Assembly: GCA_003202005.1 (NCBI GenBank)
Contig: QJJF01000004.1
Location: 151,561-215,560 of the forward strand
DNA length: 64,000 bases
Direction: 5' to 3'
Origin: Williamsia faeni
Lineage (GTDB): Bacteria > Actinomycetota > Actinomycetes > Mycobacteriales > Mycobacteriaceae
Below, piece by piece: positions 18,789 to 26,975 of the stretch. The notes under the pieces are model-generated. The model had not been told where the DNA came from. It was given only the letters and a program-made list of their open reading frames with translations, and did not search any database. The first letter of the stretch is position 1, and the number at the start of each line of letters is the position of its first letter. A program made the position numbers and the translations under genes.

Positions 18789-19372
18789 TCCTCCCGGTGG
18801 CCATTGCTGCGGGCGTAGAAAACGGAACCGTGTCGTTGGCCTTTCGGCGATGGAAGGTCGCGCGTGTGAAGACCGGCGAGGTGTTCATCAGTCCGGCCGG
18901 GCTGATCCGGATCACTGCCGTCGACGAAATAGGTCCGGACGCCATCACCGGCGAGGAGGCGGGGCTGGCGGGCGAGAAATCCGTGGCCGCGCTACGAAAA
19001 CGATTCCGCGGCAACGACACCGATCCGGTCTTTCGGATCGCCCTGGAATGGGCGGGTCCGGACCCTCGCATCGCGCTCAGAACAGATGACCATCTGAGCC
19101 CGGAGGACGTCGCCGAGATCGCGACTCGACTGGATCGGTTCGATGTTCGCAGTCCGTCCGGACCGTGGACTCGCGACACCCTTGGGCTGATCGAACGGAA
19201 TCCGGGTCGACGTGCCATCGAACTCGCGGAAATGGTTGGACGAGAAAAGGATCCGTTCAAACTCGACGTTCGCAAGTTGAAGAACCTCGGCCTCACGCAC
19301 AGTCTCCCGGTCGGTTACGAACTGTCCGAGCGGGGTCGTGCATTCCTTGTTACCGAGCGAGATCAGGACTGA
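18785..19372 (+). CDS. Conserved hypothetical protein, possible PUA/ASCH-like plus winged-helix
   Basis: A 195-residue soluble protein that I do not recognise with certainty. The N-terminal half (LAFRRWKVARVKTGEVFISPAG) has the look of an ASCH/PUA-type beta barrel, which binds RNA or nucleotides. The C-terminal half (RDTLGLIERNPGRRAIELAEMVG, then DVRKLKNLGLTHSLPVGYELSERG) reads like a winged helix. Together they hint at a nucleic-acid-binding regulator. The GTG at 18785 overlaps the stop of an 8-codon leaderless upstream frame. Its end overlaps the convergent HxlR gene by 10 bp. Confidence 0.6.
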   Translation: MILPVAIAAGVENGTVSLAFRRWKVARVKTGEVFISPAGLIRITAVDEIGPDAITGEEAGLAGEKSVAALRKRFRGNDTDPVFRIALEWAGPDPRIALRTDDHLSPEDVAEIATRLDRFDVRSPSGPWTRDTLGLIERNPGRRAIELAEMVGREKDPFKLDVRKLKNLGLTHSLPVGYELSERGRAFLVTERDQD

Positions 19373-19734
19373 CGGTCGGCAGCTTCACGGGCCGCGACGA
19401 TGTGCCGGCTGTTCGTCTCCGACCACTGGCGCAGCGCGTCCACCGGACCCATCAACGAGATGCCGAGACCAGTCAATTGGTATTCCACCCGGGGTGGAAT
19501 CTCCGGGTAGACCGTGCGGAGGACCAGCCCGTCGTGCTCCAGTCCGCGCAGCGTCTGCGTCAGCACCTTCGGGGTCACCACACCGATCATCTCGCGCAGC
19601 GCTGTGAACCGAACCGGTCCGCGACGCAAAGCGATGAGGACGAGCAGAGTCCAGCGCTCTCCGAGACGCTCCACAACCATGCGACTCGGGCAGTTCGGCT
19701 TGAGCACATCCCCGGTGGCCTCGATGCTTTCCAT
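19363..19734 (-). CDS. HxlR-family transcriptional regulator
   Basis: Winged-helix regulator of 123 residues with the HxlR pattern: a Cys near the N-terminus (KPNCPSRMVVERLGERWTLLV), the helix RFTALREMIGVVTPKVLTQTLR, and the wing EIPPRVEYQLT. HxlR proteins often sense electrophiles or disulfide stress through that Cys. The ATG at 19734 is chosen because family members begin near this point. It is divergent from an NAD(P)-binding reductase with a palindrome between them, the usual regulator-target layout. Confidence 0.88.
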   Translation of the reverse strand: MESIEATGDVLKPNCPSRMVVERLGERWTLLVLIALRRGPVRFTALREMIGVVTPKVLTQTLRGLEHDGLVLRTVYPEIPPRVEYQLTGLGISLMGPVDALRQWSETNSRHIVAAREAADRQS

Positions 19735-19761
19735 CGGGTAAGTATGGCACGTTGAAGTCAC

Positions 19762-19780
19762 CAGTATCTCGCGGATACTG
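19762..19780. promoter_or_regulatory. Probable HxlR operator
   Basis: CAGTATC-TCGCG-GATACTG is a perfect palindrome with 7-bp arms in the gap between the divergent hxlR-type gene and the reductase gene. GTATC-N5-GATAC resembles sites bound by HxlR/YodB-type regulators. Confidence 0.65.
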
Positions 19781-19822
19781 TCCTGATCACAGGGCAATAA
19801 ACAACCGACAAGAGGTGCTGAC

Positions 19823-20701
19823 ATGAAGATTCTGCTGACTGGCGCGACCGGCTACATCGGGGGAGCGGTCCTCGACGAATTGATCGCCCAGGGCATGGCT
19901 GTGACTGCGCTGGTGCGCTCGGCGGAGGCTGCCGCCGCCGTGCGGCGGCGAGGTGCTGACGCGCAGATCGTCGACCTGTTCGACGTTGCCAGGGTGCGGG
20001 ACCTTCTCTCTGACGTCGACGGGGCCATCCACACCGCGAGCCCGGGCGACGCCACCAGCGGCGCACTCGACGCGGCGGTGATCGATGCCGTGATCGCCGC
20101 GTTCGCCGGGACCGGAAAGGCATACATCCACACCAGCGGTGTTTGGCTGTGGGGCTCGAGCGCAGCCATCGTGGACGATTCTCCGCTCGACCCCCCGGCC
20201 ATCGTCGCTTGGCGGGTGGCGCAGGAACGCCGGCTGCTCGACGGGGCGGTGGCCGCCACGATCGTGGCACCAGGAATTGTGTACGGCGAAGGTGGCGGCA
20301 TCCCGAACGTCATCGTCGACGCCCCCGGTGCCGGTTCGGGGCAGGTGTCGCTCGTCGGTGACGGTTCTGCGCATTGGGGGCTGGTTCACGTCCGGGACCT
20401 CGCGCAACTGTATGTTCTTGCGCTGCAGGGCAATCCGGGCGGAAGGTTGATCGGGGTCAGCCACACCGCGTCCGTGGCCGAGCTTCATCGGGCCGCACAC
20501 CCCGGGGCGACGCTGATCCCGACGACCGTAGAGGACACCAGGTCACGCCTTGGGGCCGCGTTCGCGGACGCGTTGCTCCTCGATCAGGTGGTCGGCGAGC
20601 CCTTGCGCGCGTCAGAGCTGGGTTGGCAGCCTAACCGGGCGGTGCTGCGGGACGAGTTGTCGGCGGGCTACCGGGCTGCGGCGGACGTTCAGCCGGCGTA
20701 G
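19823..20701 (+). CDS. NAD(P)-binding epimerase/dehydratase-family protein
   Basis: An atypical short-chain dehydrogenase of 292 residues with the Rossmann motif GATGYIG at 8-14. The usual YxxxK catalytic pair is not obvious; the region [17 protein letters not shown] near residue 105 resembles NmrA or atypical epimerases. This may be a quinone- or aldehyde-sensing reductase controlled by the divergent HxlR protein, but the substrate is unknown. It overlaps the convergent nitrobindin gene by 13 bp. Confidence 0.8.
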   Translation: MKILLTGATGYIGGAVLDELIAQGMAVTALVRSAEAAAAVRRRGADAQIVDLFDVARVRDLLSDVDGAIHTASPGDATSGALDAAVIDAVIAAFAGTGKAYIHTSGVWLWGSSAAIVDDSPLDPPAIVAWRVAQERRLLDGAVAATIVAPGIVYGEGGGIPNVIVDAPGAGSGQVSLVGDGSAHWGLVHVRDLAQLYVLALQGNPGGRLIGVSHTASVAELHRAAHPGATLIPTTVEDTRSRLGAAFADALLLDQVVGEPLRASELGWQPNRAVLRDELSAGYRAAADVQPA

Positions 20702-21303
20702 CGGCTGAGCTTGGCAGATGCGCGGGGCACCAGATCGCCGTCGCTGTCGACGCGTTCTTCGACGTACGCGAGGTCGCCGTCCTCGACGAGACCATAGAGA
20801 CGTTTGGCGCCTCCGGCCTTGATACCGGACGCGGATTTGATCACCACATCGGTGGCCAACTCCCAGCTCGTCTGGTTCAGGGGGTTGCCGTAGAAGAGCT
20901 CGATCCAGCCCTCGGCATGGGTGAGAAGAAGCTCGATGACGTCATCGTCACCGATCCGCCAGAAGCCGGTCTCGCGGAAGTCGGGCCGGACCGCGTCTCC
21001 CTCCTCGCCGATGACCCACGAGCGGGACTGCCAGTTGAGGTAGTCCTGGCCGTCGTGGCTGATGATCAGCTGCTGGCCGAAACGGTAATCACCGGTCTCC
21101 GGGTGATTGCCTTCGCCTTCACCGCGCCAGACCCCGACCAACGGCAATAACGCCAGCAGCCCCGGATGTAGATCCGGACCCTGGCGGAGGTTGGCGGTGT
21201 CGTCGGGCAGCGGCAAGTCAGGCAGCGCCGGAATGTTCCGGCTGCCGGTTTCCTGGGCCTTGATGGCGGCCTGATTGACCGCCTCGTTGCCGGAACGGGT
21301 CAC
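20689..21303 (-). CDS. Nitrobindin-like heme-binding FABP-fold protein (Rv0813c-like)
   Basis: A 204-residue protein whose beta-barrel domain has the GVWRGEGEG motif near residue 57 (GXWXGXG), the signature of bacterial nitrobindins, and a C-terminal region matching the family. Mycobacterial relatives bind heme and isomerise peroxynitrite. The GTG at 21303 overlaps the stop of a 32-residue membrane peptide gene upstream, suggesting that it is translated by coupling. Confidence 0.86.
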   Translation of the reverse strand: MTRSGNEAVNQAAIKAQETGSRNIPALPDLPLPDDTANLRQGPDLHPGLLALLPLVGVWRGEGEGNHPETGDYRFGQQLIISHDGQDYLNWQSRSWVIGEEGDAVRPDFRETGFWRIGDDDVIELLLTHAEGWIELFYGNPLNQTSWELATDVVIKSASGIKAGGAKRLYGLVEDGDLAYVEERVDSDGDLVPRASAKLSRYAG

Positions 21304-21398
21304 GATTCGTCAGTGACCAGCCGGTAGAGAACGTAAAGACCGAACCAGACGATCAGAACGCTCGCCAGTACCAACAAAACCTCGAAGAATGTGACCAC
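21300..21398 (-). CDS. Small single-pass membrane protein (32 aa) upstream of nitrobindin
   Basis: GTG at 21398 opens a 32-codon frame: [20 protein letters not shown] is followed by [12 protein letters not shown]. It is one hydrophobic helix with a short polar tail. TAGAAT (21410-21405) sits 6 bp before the GTG, fitting a leaderless transcript. The TGA stop overlaps the nitrobindin GTG. Coding potential rests on this coupling and the well-formed helix. It might anchor nitrobindin or only control its translation. Confidence 0.6.
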   Translation of the reverse strand: MVTFFEVLLVLASVLIVWFGLYVLYRLVTDES

Positions 21399-21479
21399 CT
21401 GAGTATTCTAACGCCCCCCGAAACGACCGTGCGTGTGGGGATTCCCTCACTTTTGATTGTCGGGAGTGGGTGGAAAGAG

Positions 21480-21519
21480 CGAAGGCCCGGTCCACCTCGA
21501 AAGGTGAACCGGGCCTTCG
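21480..21519 (-). terminator. Terminator after the cysA2-sseC genes
   Basis: An 18-bp stem with one wobble pair and, read leftward, a TTCG tetraloop lies 14 bp after the DUF1416 stop. CTCTTTCC follows. A strong leftward terminator. Confidence 0.85.
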
Positions 21520-21533
21520 TAGAGCTGTAGGTC

Positions 21534-21839
21534 TTACTTGCTGACGGTCACGTTCTGCTCGTGCACGCCGGCACCTTCCGGCTTCACGGTGACGTCACCG
21601 TTGCCGGTGGACGACAGCGCACGCAGCGTCCAGGTTCCGGGGGCGGCGAAGAAGCGGAAGTCGCCGGTACCGCTGGCAACAACCTCGGCGGTGAACTCGC
21701 CGGTTCCGTCGAGCAGACGCACAAAAGCGCCGGCCACCGGGTTGCCGTCGGTGTCGAGCACCTGACCGGTCAACACGGTCTCTTTTTCGGTATCAACACC
21801 GGCGGGCAGATTCTGACCCTGTTTAGGCGCAGCACACAT
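21534..21839 (-). CDS. sseC: DUF1416 protein SseC
   Basis: A 101-residue protein of the DUF1416/SseC family, with the segment ETVLTGQVLDTDGNPVAGAF and a beta-sandwich pattern like carboxypeptidase-regulatory domains. In M. tuberculosis sseC2 follows cysA2 in the same way. A link to sulfur metabolism is by association only. Its ATG is 2 bp downstream of the cysA2 stop, so the two form one transcript. Confidence 0.88.
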   Translation of the reverse strand: MCAAPKQGQNLPAGVDTEKETVLTGQVLDTDGNPVAGAFVRLLDGTGEFTAEVVASGTGDFRFFAAPGTWTLRALSSTGNGDVTVKPEGAGVHEQNVTVSK

Positions 21840-21841
21840 GA

Positions 21842-22681
21842 TTACTTGCTCTCTCCCAGTTCGATCGGGGCGGCGACAAGTGAGCCGTATTCGACCCAGC
21901 TGCCGTCGTAGTTCTTGACATTCTTCTTGCCGAGGATCTGATCGAGCACAAACCAGGTGTGGCTTGAGCGCTCACCGATACGGCAGTAAGCGATGGTTTC
22001 CTTGCTCTCGTCGAATCCCTTGTCGGCGTACAGCTTTGCCAGGTCTTCGTCGGACTTGAAGGTGCCGTCCTCGTTGGCGGTGGTGCTCCACGGGATGTTG
22101 ATGGCTCCGGGGATGTGACCCTTCTGCTGAGCCTGCTCCTGCGGGAGGTGGGCCGGTGCGAGGATCTTGCCCGAGAACTCGTCGGGGCTACGCACGTCAA
22201 CAAGGTTCTTGTTGCCGATGGCGTTGATGACCTCGTCGCGGAATGCACGGATGCTGGTATCGGGTGCCTCGGCCTTGTAAGTGGCGGCCGGCAGGGTGAC
22301 CTCGTCCTTGGACAGCTCGCGGCCGTCGAGTTCCCACTTCTTGCGGCCGCCGTCGATCAGCTTGACGTCCTCGTGGCCGTACAGCTTGAAGTACCAGTAC
22401 GCGTATGCGGCGAACCAGTTGTTGTTGCCGCCGTAGAGGACAACGGTGTCGTCGTTGGAAACGCCCTTGGCCGACAGGAGTGCGGAGAACTTCTCCTGGT
22501 CGAGGAAGTCGCGACGAACGCCGTCCTGCAGGTCCTTGCGCCAGTCCAGACGGATGGCGCCTTCGATGTGGCCACCTTCGTAGGCCGAGGTGTCTTCGTC
22601 GACCTCGATGAAGACGGTCTTGTCGGCCTTCAGGTTCTGCTCAGCCCAATCGGCGCTGACCAGGACATCGGAGCGAGCCAT
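21842..22681 (-). CDS. cysA2: Thiosulfate sulfurtransferase (rhodanese) CysA2/SseA type
   Basis: Two-domain rhodanese of 279 residues that moves a sulfane sulfur from thiosulfate to an acceptor. The active loop is CRIGERS with the catalytic Cys near residue 233; the N-terminal domain is inactive. The ATG at 22681 is chosen because it follows an AGGAAA-like site and gives the family start ARSDVLVSADW. It is controlled by the upstream polycysteine leader peptide (22844-22930) and is followed by sseC, as in Rv0815c-Rv0814c. Confidence 0.92.
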   Translation of the reverse strand: MARSDVLVSADWAEQNLKADKTVFIEVDEDTSAYEGGHIEGAIRLDWRKDLQDGVRRDFLDQEKFSALLSAKGVSNDDTVVLYGGNNNWFAAYAYWYFKLYGHEDVKLIDGGRKKWELDGRELSKDEVTLPAATYKAEAPDTSIRAFRDEVINAIGNKNLVDVRSPDEFSGKILAPAHLPQEQAQQKGHIPGAINIPWSTTANEDGTFKSDEDLAKLYADKGFDESKETIAYCRIGERSSHTWFVLDQILGKKNVKNYDGSWVEYGSLVAAPIELGESK

Positions 22682-22843
22682 GGTTTTCCTTTCGTAGGGG
22701 GTATTGCGTTCAGGGTTTGTGCGGTGATCGAGACAGATCGGGAATTGCTGGGTGACGTGAGGTGATCGCCTTGGACAAAGCAGTGGGCTGGCCAAGGGGC
22801 ACGCCGGCATACGGGCACAGAAAGACTGTGTAAAGCCCGTTGA

Positions 22844-22930
22844 CTACCGGCTCAGACAGCAACAGTTGGCGATACGACAGAAGTCGATCGCCCGGCGACG
22901 TGTGAGCATCAACTCACGGCCCAGTTGCAT
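22844..22930 (-). CDS. Polycysteine leader peptide (cysteine-responsive attenuator) of cysA2
   Basis: A 28-codon frame from ATG 22930 ends in FCRIANCCCLSR, with four Cys in seven residues. TAGTCT lies exactly 7 bp before the ATG, so it is leaderless. Leaderless polycysteine short ORFs upstream of the same operon in mycobacteria are known cysteine-responsive attenuators: ribosomes that stall at low cysteine expose the downstream ribosome-binding site. The 162-bp space to cysA2 can form the RNA switch. Confidence 0.85.
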   Translation of the reverse strand: MQLGRELMLTRRRAIDFCRIANCCCLSR

Positions 22931-22937
22931 GAGCGCC

Positions 22938-22943
22938 AGACTA
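22938..22943 (-). promoter_or_regulatory. -10 element of the cysteine leader transcript
   Basis: Read leftward, TAGTCT (TANNNT) stands 7 bp before the leader-peptide ATG at 22930, the spacing of leaderless promoters elsewhere in this window. Confidence 0.6.
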
Positions 22944-22962
22944 CCGCAGACATCCGGGGATG

Positions 22963-23004
22963 TTTCAAGGCCCTTGCCAGGGGGTTTTTCAAGGCCCTTG
23001 CCAG
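22963..23004. repeat. Direct repeat of 18 bp, period 24, across the lmeA-like stop codon
   Basis: TTTCAAGGCCCTTGCCAG occurs at 22963-22980 and again at 22987-23004, separated by GGGGTT. The second copy contains the stop codon of the DUF2993 gene, so the first looks like a duplication of that gene's 3' end. Confidence 0.8.
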
Positions 23005-23801
23005 AAGTCGTCCGCGGTGACAACCAGCGGTTTCGGATCGGCGGAGAGAACGACGTCACTGCCCTCGGTCGCCGCCGATGACGCCGGCAGCGACCAGGGA
23101 AGTGGAAGCACCGGCAGTGTTTTGGAGAACTGGGCCAGCACGGCGGGCACCTGCAGCGGCGAGAGGTCGGAGTCGACGTGGTCGGCGGAGCCCGAATAGA
23201 TGCCGGTGGCGTCGACCCGGAGCGCGCCGCCGCGGATCGACAGATCCGCGGACACGCTTACTTTTCGGCTGTCGGAGCCCTGACTGTGATGGAGATTACC
23301 CACTTTGGGCAAAGTGACCGTCCCGGTCAGAATGATGCCGGAACTGGCAGAAAGGATGCCGTCGCCCGGGCCGCCTCCACCGGCCGTGTCCTCGGGTGCC
23401 GGGGTTGTCACGGTGAGGTCGTCGATGCCCAGGAAGCGGCCCAGGTTCACCGAATCGATCTTCAGCGAGCCGCTCACCTTGTCGACCCGCAACTCGGTCC
23501 GTTCGCCGATGAGCCACGCACCCCCGGCCCGATGTACCCCGGACAGATTCGAGCGGAGGTCCCCTCGACGGTCATTTCCCAGGTCAGTGCCCCTGGCGGT
23601 GATACCGATCCGGTCGTACTCGTCGCTCAGGGCAGCTGCGATGAACGGGAACCCCGCGATTGTCACCTCCGGGTCGAACTCCAATTCAGAGGCGGCGCGC
23701 AGGGCTCGTGAGTAGTGACGTTCGGCGTAGGCGGCGGTCGCGAAATCGATTCCGACCGCCGCGAGGACCACGATGAGCACCCCGGCCAGCAGTTTGCGCA
23801 C
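22989..23801 (-). CDS. DUF2993 exported protein, LmeA-like
   Basis: A 270-residue protein with an N-terminal hydrophobic helix (LLAGVLIVVLAAVGIDFATA), likely a signal or anchor, then a DUF2993 domain. The mycobacterial family member LmeA is needed for lipomannan elongation in the envelope. A glycine-rich insert (DTAGGGGPGDG) lies near residue 140. It occupies the position of Rv0817c between cysA2 and glnR. Its stop codon lies in an 18-bp direct repeat. Confidence 0.8.
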   Translation of the reverse strand: MRKLLAGVLIVVLAAVGIDFATAAYAERHYSRALRAASELEFDPEVTIAGFPFIAAALSDEYDRIGITARGTDLGNDRRGDLRSNLSGVHRAGGAWLIGERTELRVDKVSGSLKIDSVNLGRFLGIDDLTVTTPAPEDTAGGGGPGDGILSASSGIILTGTVTLPKVGNLHHSQGSDSRKVSVSADLSIRGGALRVDATGIYSGSADHVDSDLSPLQVPAVLAQFSKTLPVLPLPWSLPASSAATEGSDVVLSADPKPLVVTADDFWQGP

Positions 23802-23944
23802 CGAAACCCTTCTTTATGTGGACTTTGCCCCAACAGCCACAAAGTTGACGATCGCGGATCGGCTGGTATCGGGGGTCTTGTTAACGGGCGACGACCGGTT
23901 TGGCGCTATTCTGACATCTGTCTCGCACACGTTGGTAAGGCAGC

Positions 23945-23960
23945 GTACATAATTACGTAC
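23945..23960. promoter_or_regulatory. Near-perfect palindrome upstream of glnR
   Basis: GTACATAATTACGTAC is palindromic at seven of eight base pairs and ends 13 bp before the first possible glnR start codon. It is more A+T-rich than its surroundings. It could be an operator or overlap the promoter. Confidence 0.5.
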
Positions 23961-23973
23961 ATCCGAGATCGGA

Positions 23974-24771
23974 GTGTTTGTGGATCTCTTGTTACTGACA
24001 GCCGATCCCACCCCTGAGTCTGTGTTGCCGTCGTTGTCACTGCTGGCTCATACCGTCCGCGTCGCACCCACCGAGGTGTCGTCGCTGATGGAAGCCGGCA
24101 ACGCAGACGTGGCCATCGTCGATGCGCGTTCTGACCTAGCGGCCGCGCGTGGTCTTTGCCGGCTGCTGGGGAGTACGGGTTCATCGGTGCCCGTTGTTGC
24201 TGTGTTGACCGAGGGTGGGCTCGTCGCCGTGAACTCGGAGTGGGGTCTTGACGACTTCCTCCTGCCGGACACCGGGCCGGCCGAACTCGATGCGCGACTT
24301 CGCCTGCTGGTGGTGCGTAGTCGGGGTGTCACCGCGGAAGAAGCGAGTGGCAAGGTCACACTCGGCGACCTCGTCATCGATGAGGGCACGTACACCGCGC
24401 GGTTGCGGGGACGGCCCCTTGATCTGACGTACAAAGAGTTCGAGTTGCTCAAGTACCTCGCGCACAATGCCGGTCGGGTGTTCACTCGCGCGCAGCTCCT
24501 TCAGGAGGTGTGGGGGTACGACTTCTTCGGCGGCACCCGGACCGTGGACGTGCACGTGCGACGTCTGCGCGCCAAGCTCGGTGCCGAGCACGAGGCGCTG
24601 ATCGGCACCGTGCGCAACGTCGGCTACAAGGCGGTGCGTCCGAGCCGTGGTGGTCGTGCCACCGAATCGAACGAAAATGTCACGGACGGAACCGAATTGG
24701 GTGATCTGGCAGGCCCCGATGAGGTCGAGTACCCGGATCCGGAGTTCAGTTCCAGCAACAATGGGAGCTGA
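23974..24771 (+). CDS. glnR: GlnR-type OmpR-family nitrogen regulator
   Basis: An orphan OmpR-like regulator of 265 residues: receiver-like domain (1-~115) and winged-helix DNA-binding domain (~125-225) with [21 protein letters not shown] and [15 protein letters not shown]. Actinobacterial GlnR controls nitrogen assimilation and lacks normal phosphorylation chemistry. The Asp in AIVDARSD is kept, but the surrounding acidic residues look degenerate. An alternative GTG start at 23980 is possible. It has the same place as Rv0818, just before mshD. Confidence 0.85.
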   Translation: MFVDLLLLTADPTPESVLPSLSLLAHTVRVAPTEVSSLMEAGNADVAIVDARSDLAAARGLCRLLGSTGSSVPVVAVLTEGGLVAVNSEWGLDDFLLPDTGPAELDARLRLLVVRSRGVTAEEASGKVTLGDLVIDEGTYTARLRGRPLDLTYKEFELLKYLAHNAGRVFTRAQLLQEVWGYDFFGGTRTVDVHVRRLRAKLGAEHEALIGTVRNVGYKAVRPSRGGRATESNENVTDGTELGDLAGPDEVEYPDPEFSSSNNGS

Positions 24772-24772
24772 C

Positions 24773-25630
24773 ATGGGCAGTCCGGAATTCACCCGGCGAA
24801 TCACAGACATTCTCGAGGCCGCGACACTGGCTGATGGCGTCGCGCCGCTGGGGGAGCAGGCCGTCAAAGGTGTCGGTCGCCCGGGCGTCGTCGAGGTCAC
24901 CGTCGCCGACGCCGAACTGATCGTCGGGTACGCCAACGTGACACCGGCGCGCGACGGCGAGCCGGCGATGATCGAGCTCGTGGTCGATCCGCACCACCGA
25001 CGCCGGGGTCATGGCAGACGGTTGCTGGACGAGACACTCGAACGGGTCACCGGCGCTGTCCGGGTCTGGGCCCACGGCGATCTGCCCGCGGCGCAAGCGC
25101 TGGCCGCGGCGTCCGGACTCACGTCCAAGCGGCAATTGCTGCAGTTGCGCCGGCCACTGCCGGATCCGGCCTTACCCGAGCTGGTCGTTCCCGGCGATCT
25201 CGTGCTCCGGACGTATGCCGGACCATCCGACGACGCCGAGATCCTGCGGGTCAACAACGTGGCTTTTGCCTGGCATCCGGAACAGGGTGGCTGGGGATCG
25301 CAGCAGATCGACGAACGCACGGGCTCGCCCTGGTTTGATCCGGCCGGGTTGTTCCTGGCCTTCGATGCCGCTGATCCGGACCGGCTGCTCGGATTCCACT
25401 GGACCAAAGTTCACGCGGAGTCACTCGGCGAGGTGTACATCGTCGGAGTCGACACCGCGGCGCAAGGCCGGGGGCTCGGTCGACTCCTGACTCTCGCCGG
25501 GCTGCACTATCTTGCCGACCGGGGCCTCGGCGAAGTCGAGCTCTACGTCGAAGGTGATAACACCGCAGCTCTGAACACGTACGGGAAGCTCGGATTCGGG
25601 CAATACGCGATCGATGTGGCTTACGGCTGA
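24773..25630 (+). CDS. mshD: Mycothiol synthase MshD
   Basis: Acetyl-CoA-dependent last step of mycothiol synthesis. The 285-residue protein is a tandem GNAT: the N-terminal domain has VVDPHHRRRGHGRRLL near residue 84, and the C-terminal active domain has VGVDTAAQGRGLGRLL near residue 229. The ATG at 24773 has GGGAG five bases upstream and starts just after the glnR stop, so the genes are probably co-transcribed. Mycothiol is the likely partner of the window's arsenate reductase. Confidence 0.93.
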   Translation: MGSPEFTRRITDILEAATLADGVAPLGEQAVKGVGRPGVVEVTVADAELIVGYANVTPARDGEPAMIELVVDPHHRRRGHGRRLLDETLERVTGAVRVWAHGDLPAAQALAAASGLTSKRQLLQLRRPLPDPALPELVVPGDLVLRTYAGPSDDAEILRVNNVAFAWHPEQGGWGSQQIDERTGSPWFDPAGLFLAFDAADPDRLLGFHWTKVHAESLGEVYIVGVDTAAQGRGLGRLLTLAGLHYLADRGLGEVELYVEGDNTAALNTYGKLGFGQYAIDVAYG

Positions 25631-25670
25631 CCGAATTTCAGGTGTCGGGCAAATCACTGGTCGTCGTCCA

Positions 25671-25688
25671 GGTGACACAAAGGTGAAC
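25671..25688 (-). promoter_or_regulatory. PHO-box-like direct repeat (leftward reading)
   Basis: Read on the minus strand this is GTTCACCTTTG followed by TGTCACC, two 11-nt-spaced units of the GTTCACC type bound by PhoP/RegX3 regulators. A further ATTCACT lies just before. It lies about 190 bp upstream of pstS. Confidence 0.5.
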
Positions 25689-25745
25689 AGTGAATGGCCA
25701 CCTCGAATTTTTCCTGCGGGCGAAGCGTTCCCGGGTCGATGTTGT

Positions 25746-25763
25746 ATTCATCTGCGGTTCACC
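25746..25763 (+). promoter_or_regulatory. PHO-box-like direct repeat upstream of pstS
   Basis: ATTCATC and GTTCACC have their TTCA cores exactly 11 bp apart, followed by TAGGTAAT at about -10 distance. This fits a phosphate-starvation activator site for the pst operon. Confidence 0.5.
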
Positions 25764-25878
25764 GCGCGTAGGTAATCCAGACATGACCGACCTCTAGCTT
25801 TCAACGAGTGACGCTTTGAGCGTCGGGGTGACTGCTCGAATCGCGAGATGTCACGGAAAGTCCATGGAGGAGTCTTCG

Positions 25879-26931
25879 GTGAGAATGAAGTCAAGTGCTG
25901 CGCTCGTCAGTGCGGCTGCGGTTGCGGCTCTGGTTCTGTCAGCGTGTGGCAGCGAAGAAAGCGGCGGCACCATCAGCGGTGAAGGTTCGACCGCACAGCA
26001 GAAGGCAATGGAGCATTTCCAGCCGATCGTCGCCGACAACGGCGGCAACGTCCTCAACTACACGGGTTCGGGTTCGGGCGACGGCGTCGCCAAGTTCCTG
26101 AGCGGCGATGTCGACTTCGCCGGATCGGACTCGGCCCTCAAAGACGACGAGATCACCAAGGCCCAGACCCGCTGCGGCGGCAACGAAGCCTGGAACCTCC
26201 CGATGGTCGCCGGACCTGTTGCCGTCGCCTACAACTTGTCCGGCGTCGACAATCTCGTCCTGAACCCGACCGTGCTGGCCGGGATCTTCGACTCGAAGAT
26301 CACAACCTGGAACGCTCCTGAGATCGCCGCCTTGAACCCGGGCGTCACTCTGCCGAGCACCCCGATCGTGCCGGTGCACCGAAGCGACAGCTCGGGCACC
26401 ACTGACAACTTCCAGCGCTTCCTGCAGAATGCGGCTCCGCAGGCCTGGCCGTACGAGCATGACAAGGCGTTCAAGGGCCAGGGCGGCTCGGCCGCGGCCA
26501 AGTCGACCGGCGTCGGCGACACCGTCAAGAAAACCCCGGGATCGGTCACTTACGTCGAGTGGGGCTTCGCCGAGGAGAACCAGCTGGGTGTCGCGGGCAT
26601 CGACTTCGGCGCCGGCGCGACGGAGCTGACCGCCGACACATCGGCCAAGGCGCTCGACGGGGTCACCTTCAAGGACCCGGGTTCCAACAACCTGGTCGTC
26701 GACACCGACTCACTGTTCGCGATGAAGGAGCCGGGTGCATACCCGCTGCTGCTGACGACGTACGAGATCGTGTGCTCGAAAGGTTATGAGGGCGACATCG
26801 CGACGACCACCAAGGACGTCTTCACGACTATTCTGAACCAGGGCCAAGAGGGCCTGGCCGAGCTCGGTTACACCCCGCTGCCCGAGGCGTTCAAGGCCAA
26901 GCTGCAGACGTCCATCGACGCACTGTCCTGA
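25879..26931 (+). CDS. pstS: Phosphate-binding lipoprotein PstS
   Basis: Captures phosphate outside the membrane for PstCAB. The 350-residue precursor has a lipoprotein signal with lipobox LSAC near residue 24, and the phosphate-site segments YTGSGSGDGVAKFL, FAGSDSAL and HRSDSSGTTDNFQ. The GTG at 25879 is chosen because GGAGG lies 8 bp upstream and gives a standard short signal peptide. First gene of pstSCAB, behind two PHO-box-like sites. Confidence 0.94.
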   Translation: MRMKSSAALVSAAAVAALVLSACGSEESGGTISGEGSTAQQKAMEHFQPIVADNGGNVLNYTGSGSGDGVAKFLSGDVDFAGSDSALKDDEITKAQTRCGGNEAWNLPMVAGPVAVAYNLSGVDNLVLNPTVLAGIFDSKITTWNAPEIAALNPGVTLPSTPIVPVHRSDSSGTTDNFQRFLQNAAPQAWPYEHDKAFKGQGGSAAAKSTGVGDTVKKTPGSVTYVEWGFAEENQLGVAGIDFGAGATELTADTSAKALDGVTFKDPGSNNLVVDTDSLFAMKEPGAYPLLLTTYEIVCSKGYEGDIATTTKDVFTTILNQGQEGLAELGYTPLPEAFKAKLQTSIDALS

Positions 26932-26975
26932 TCGAGTAGGTGAGGGCGACCGTAGAGAAACAGCGGTAGAAGACG

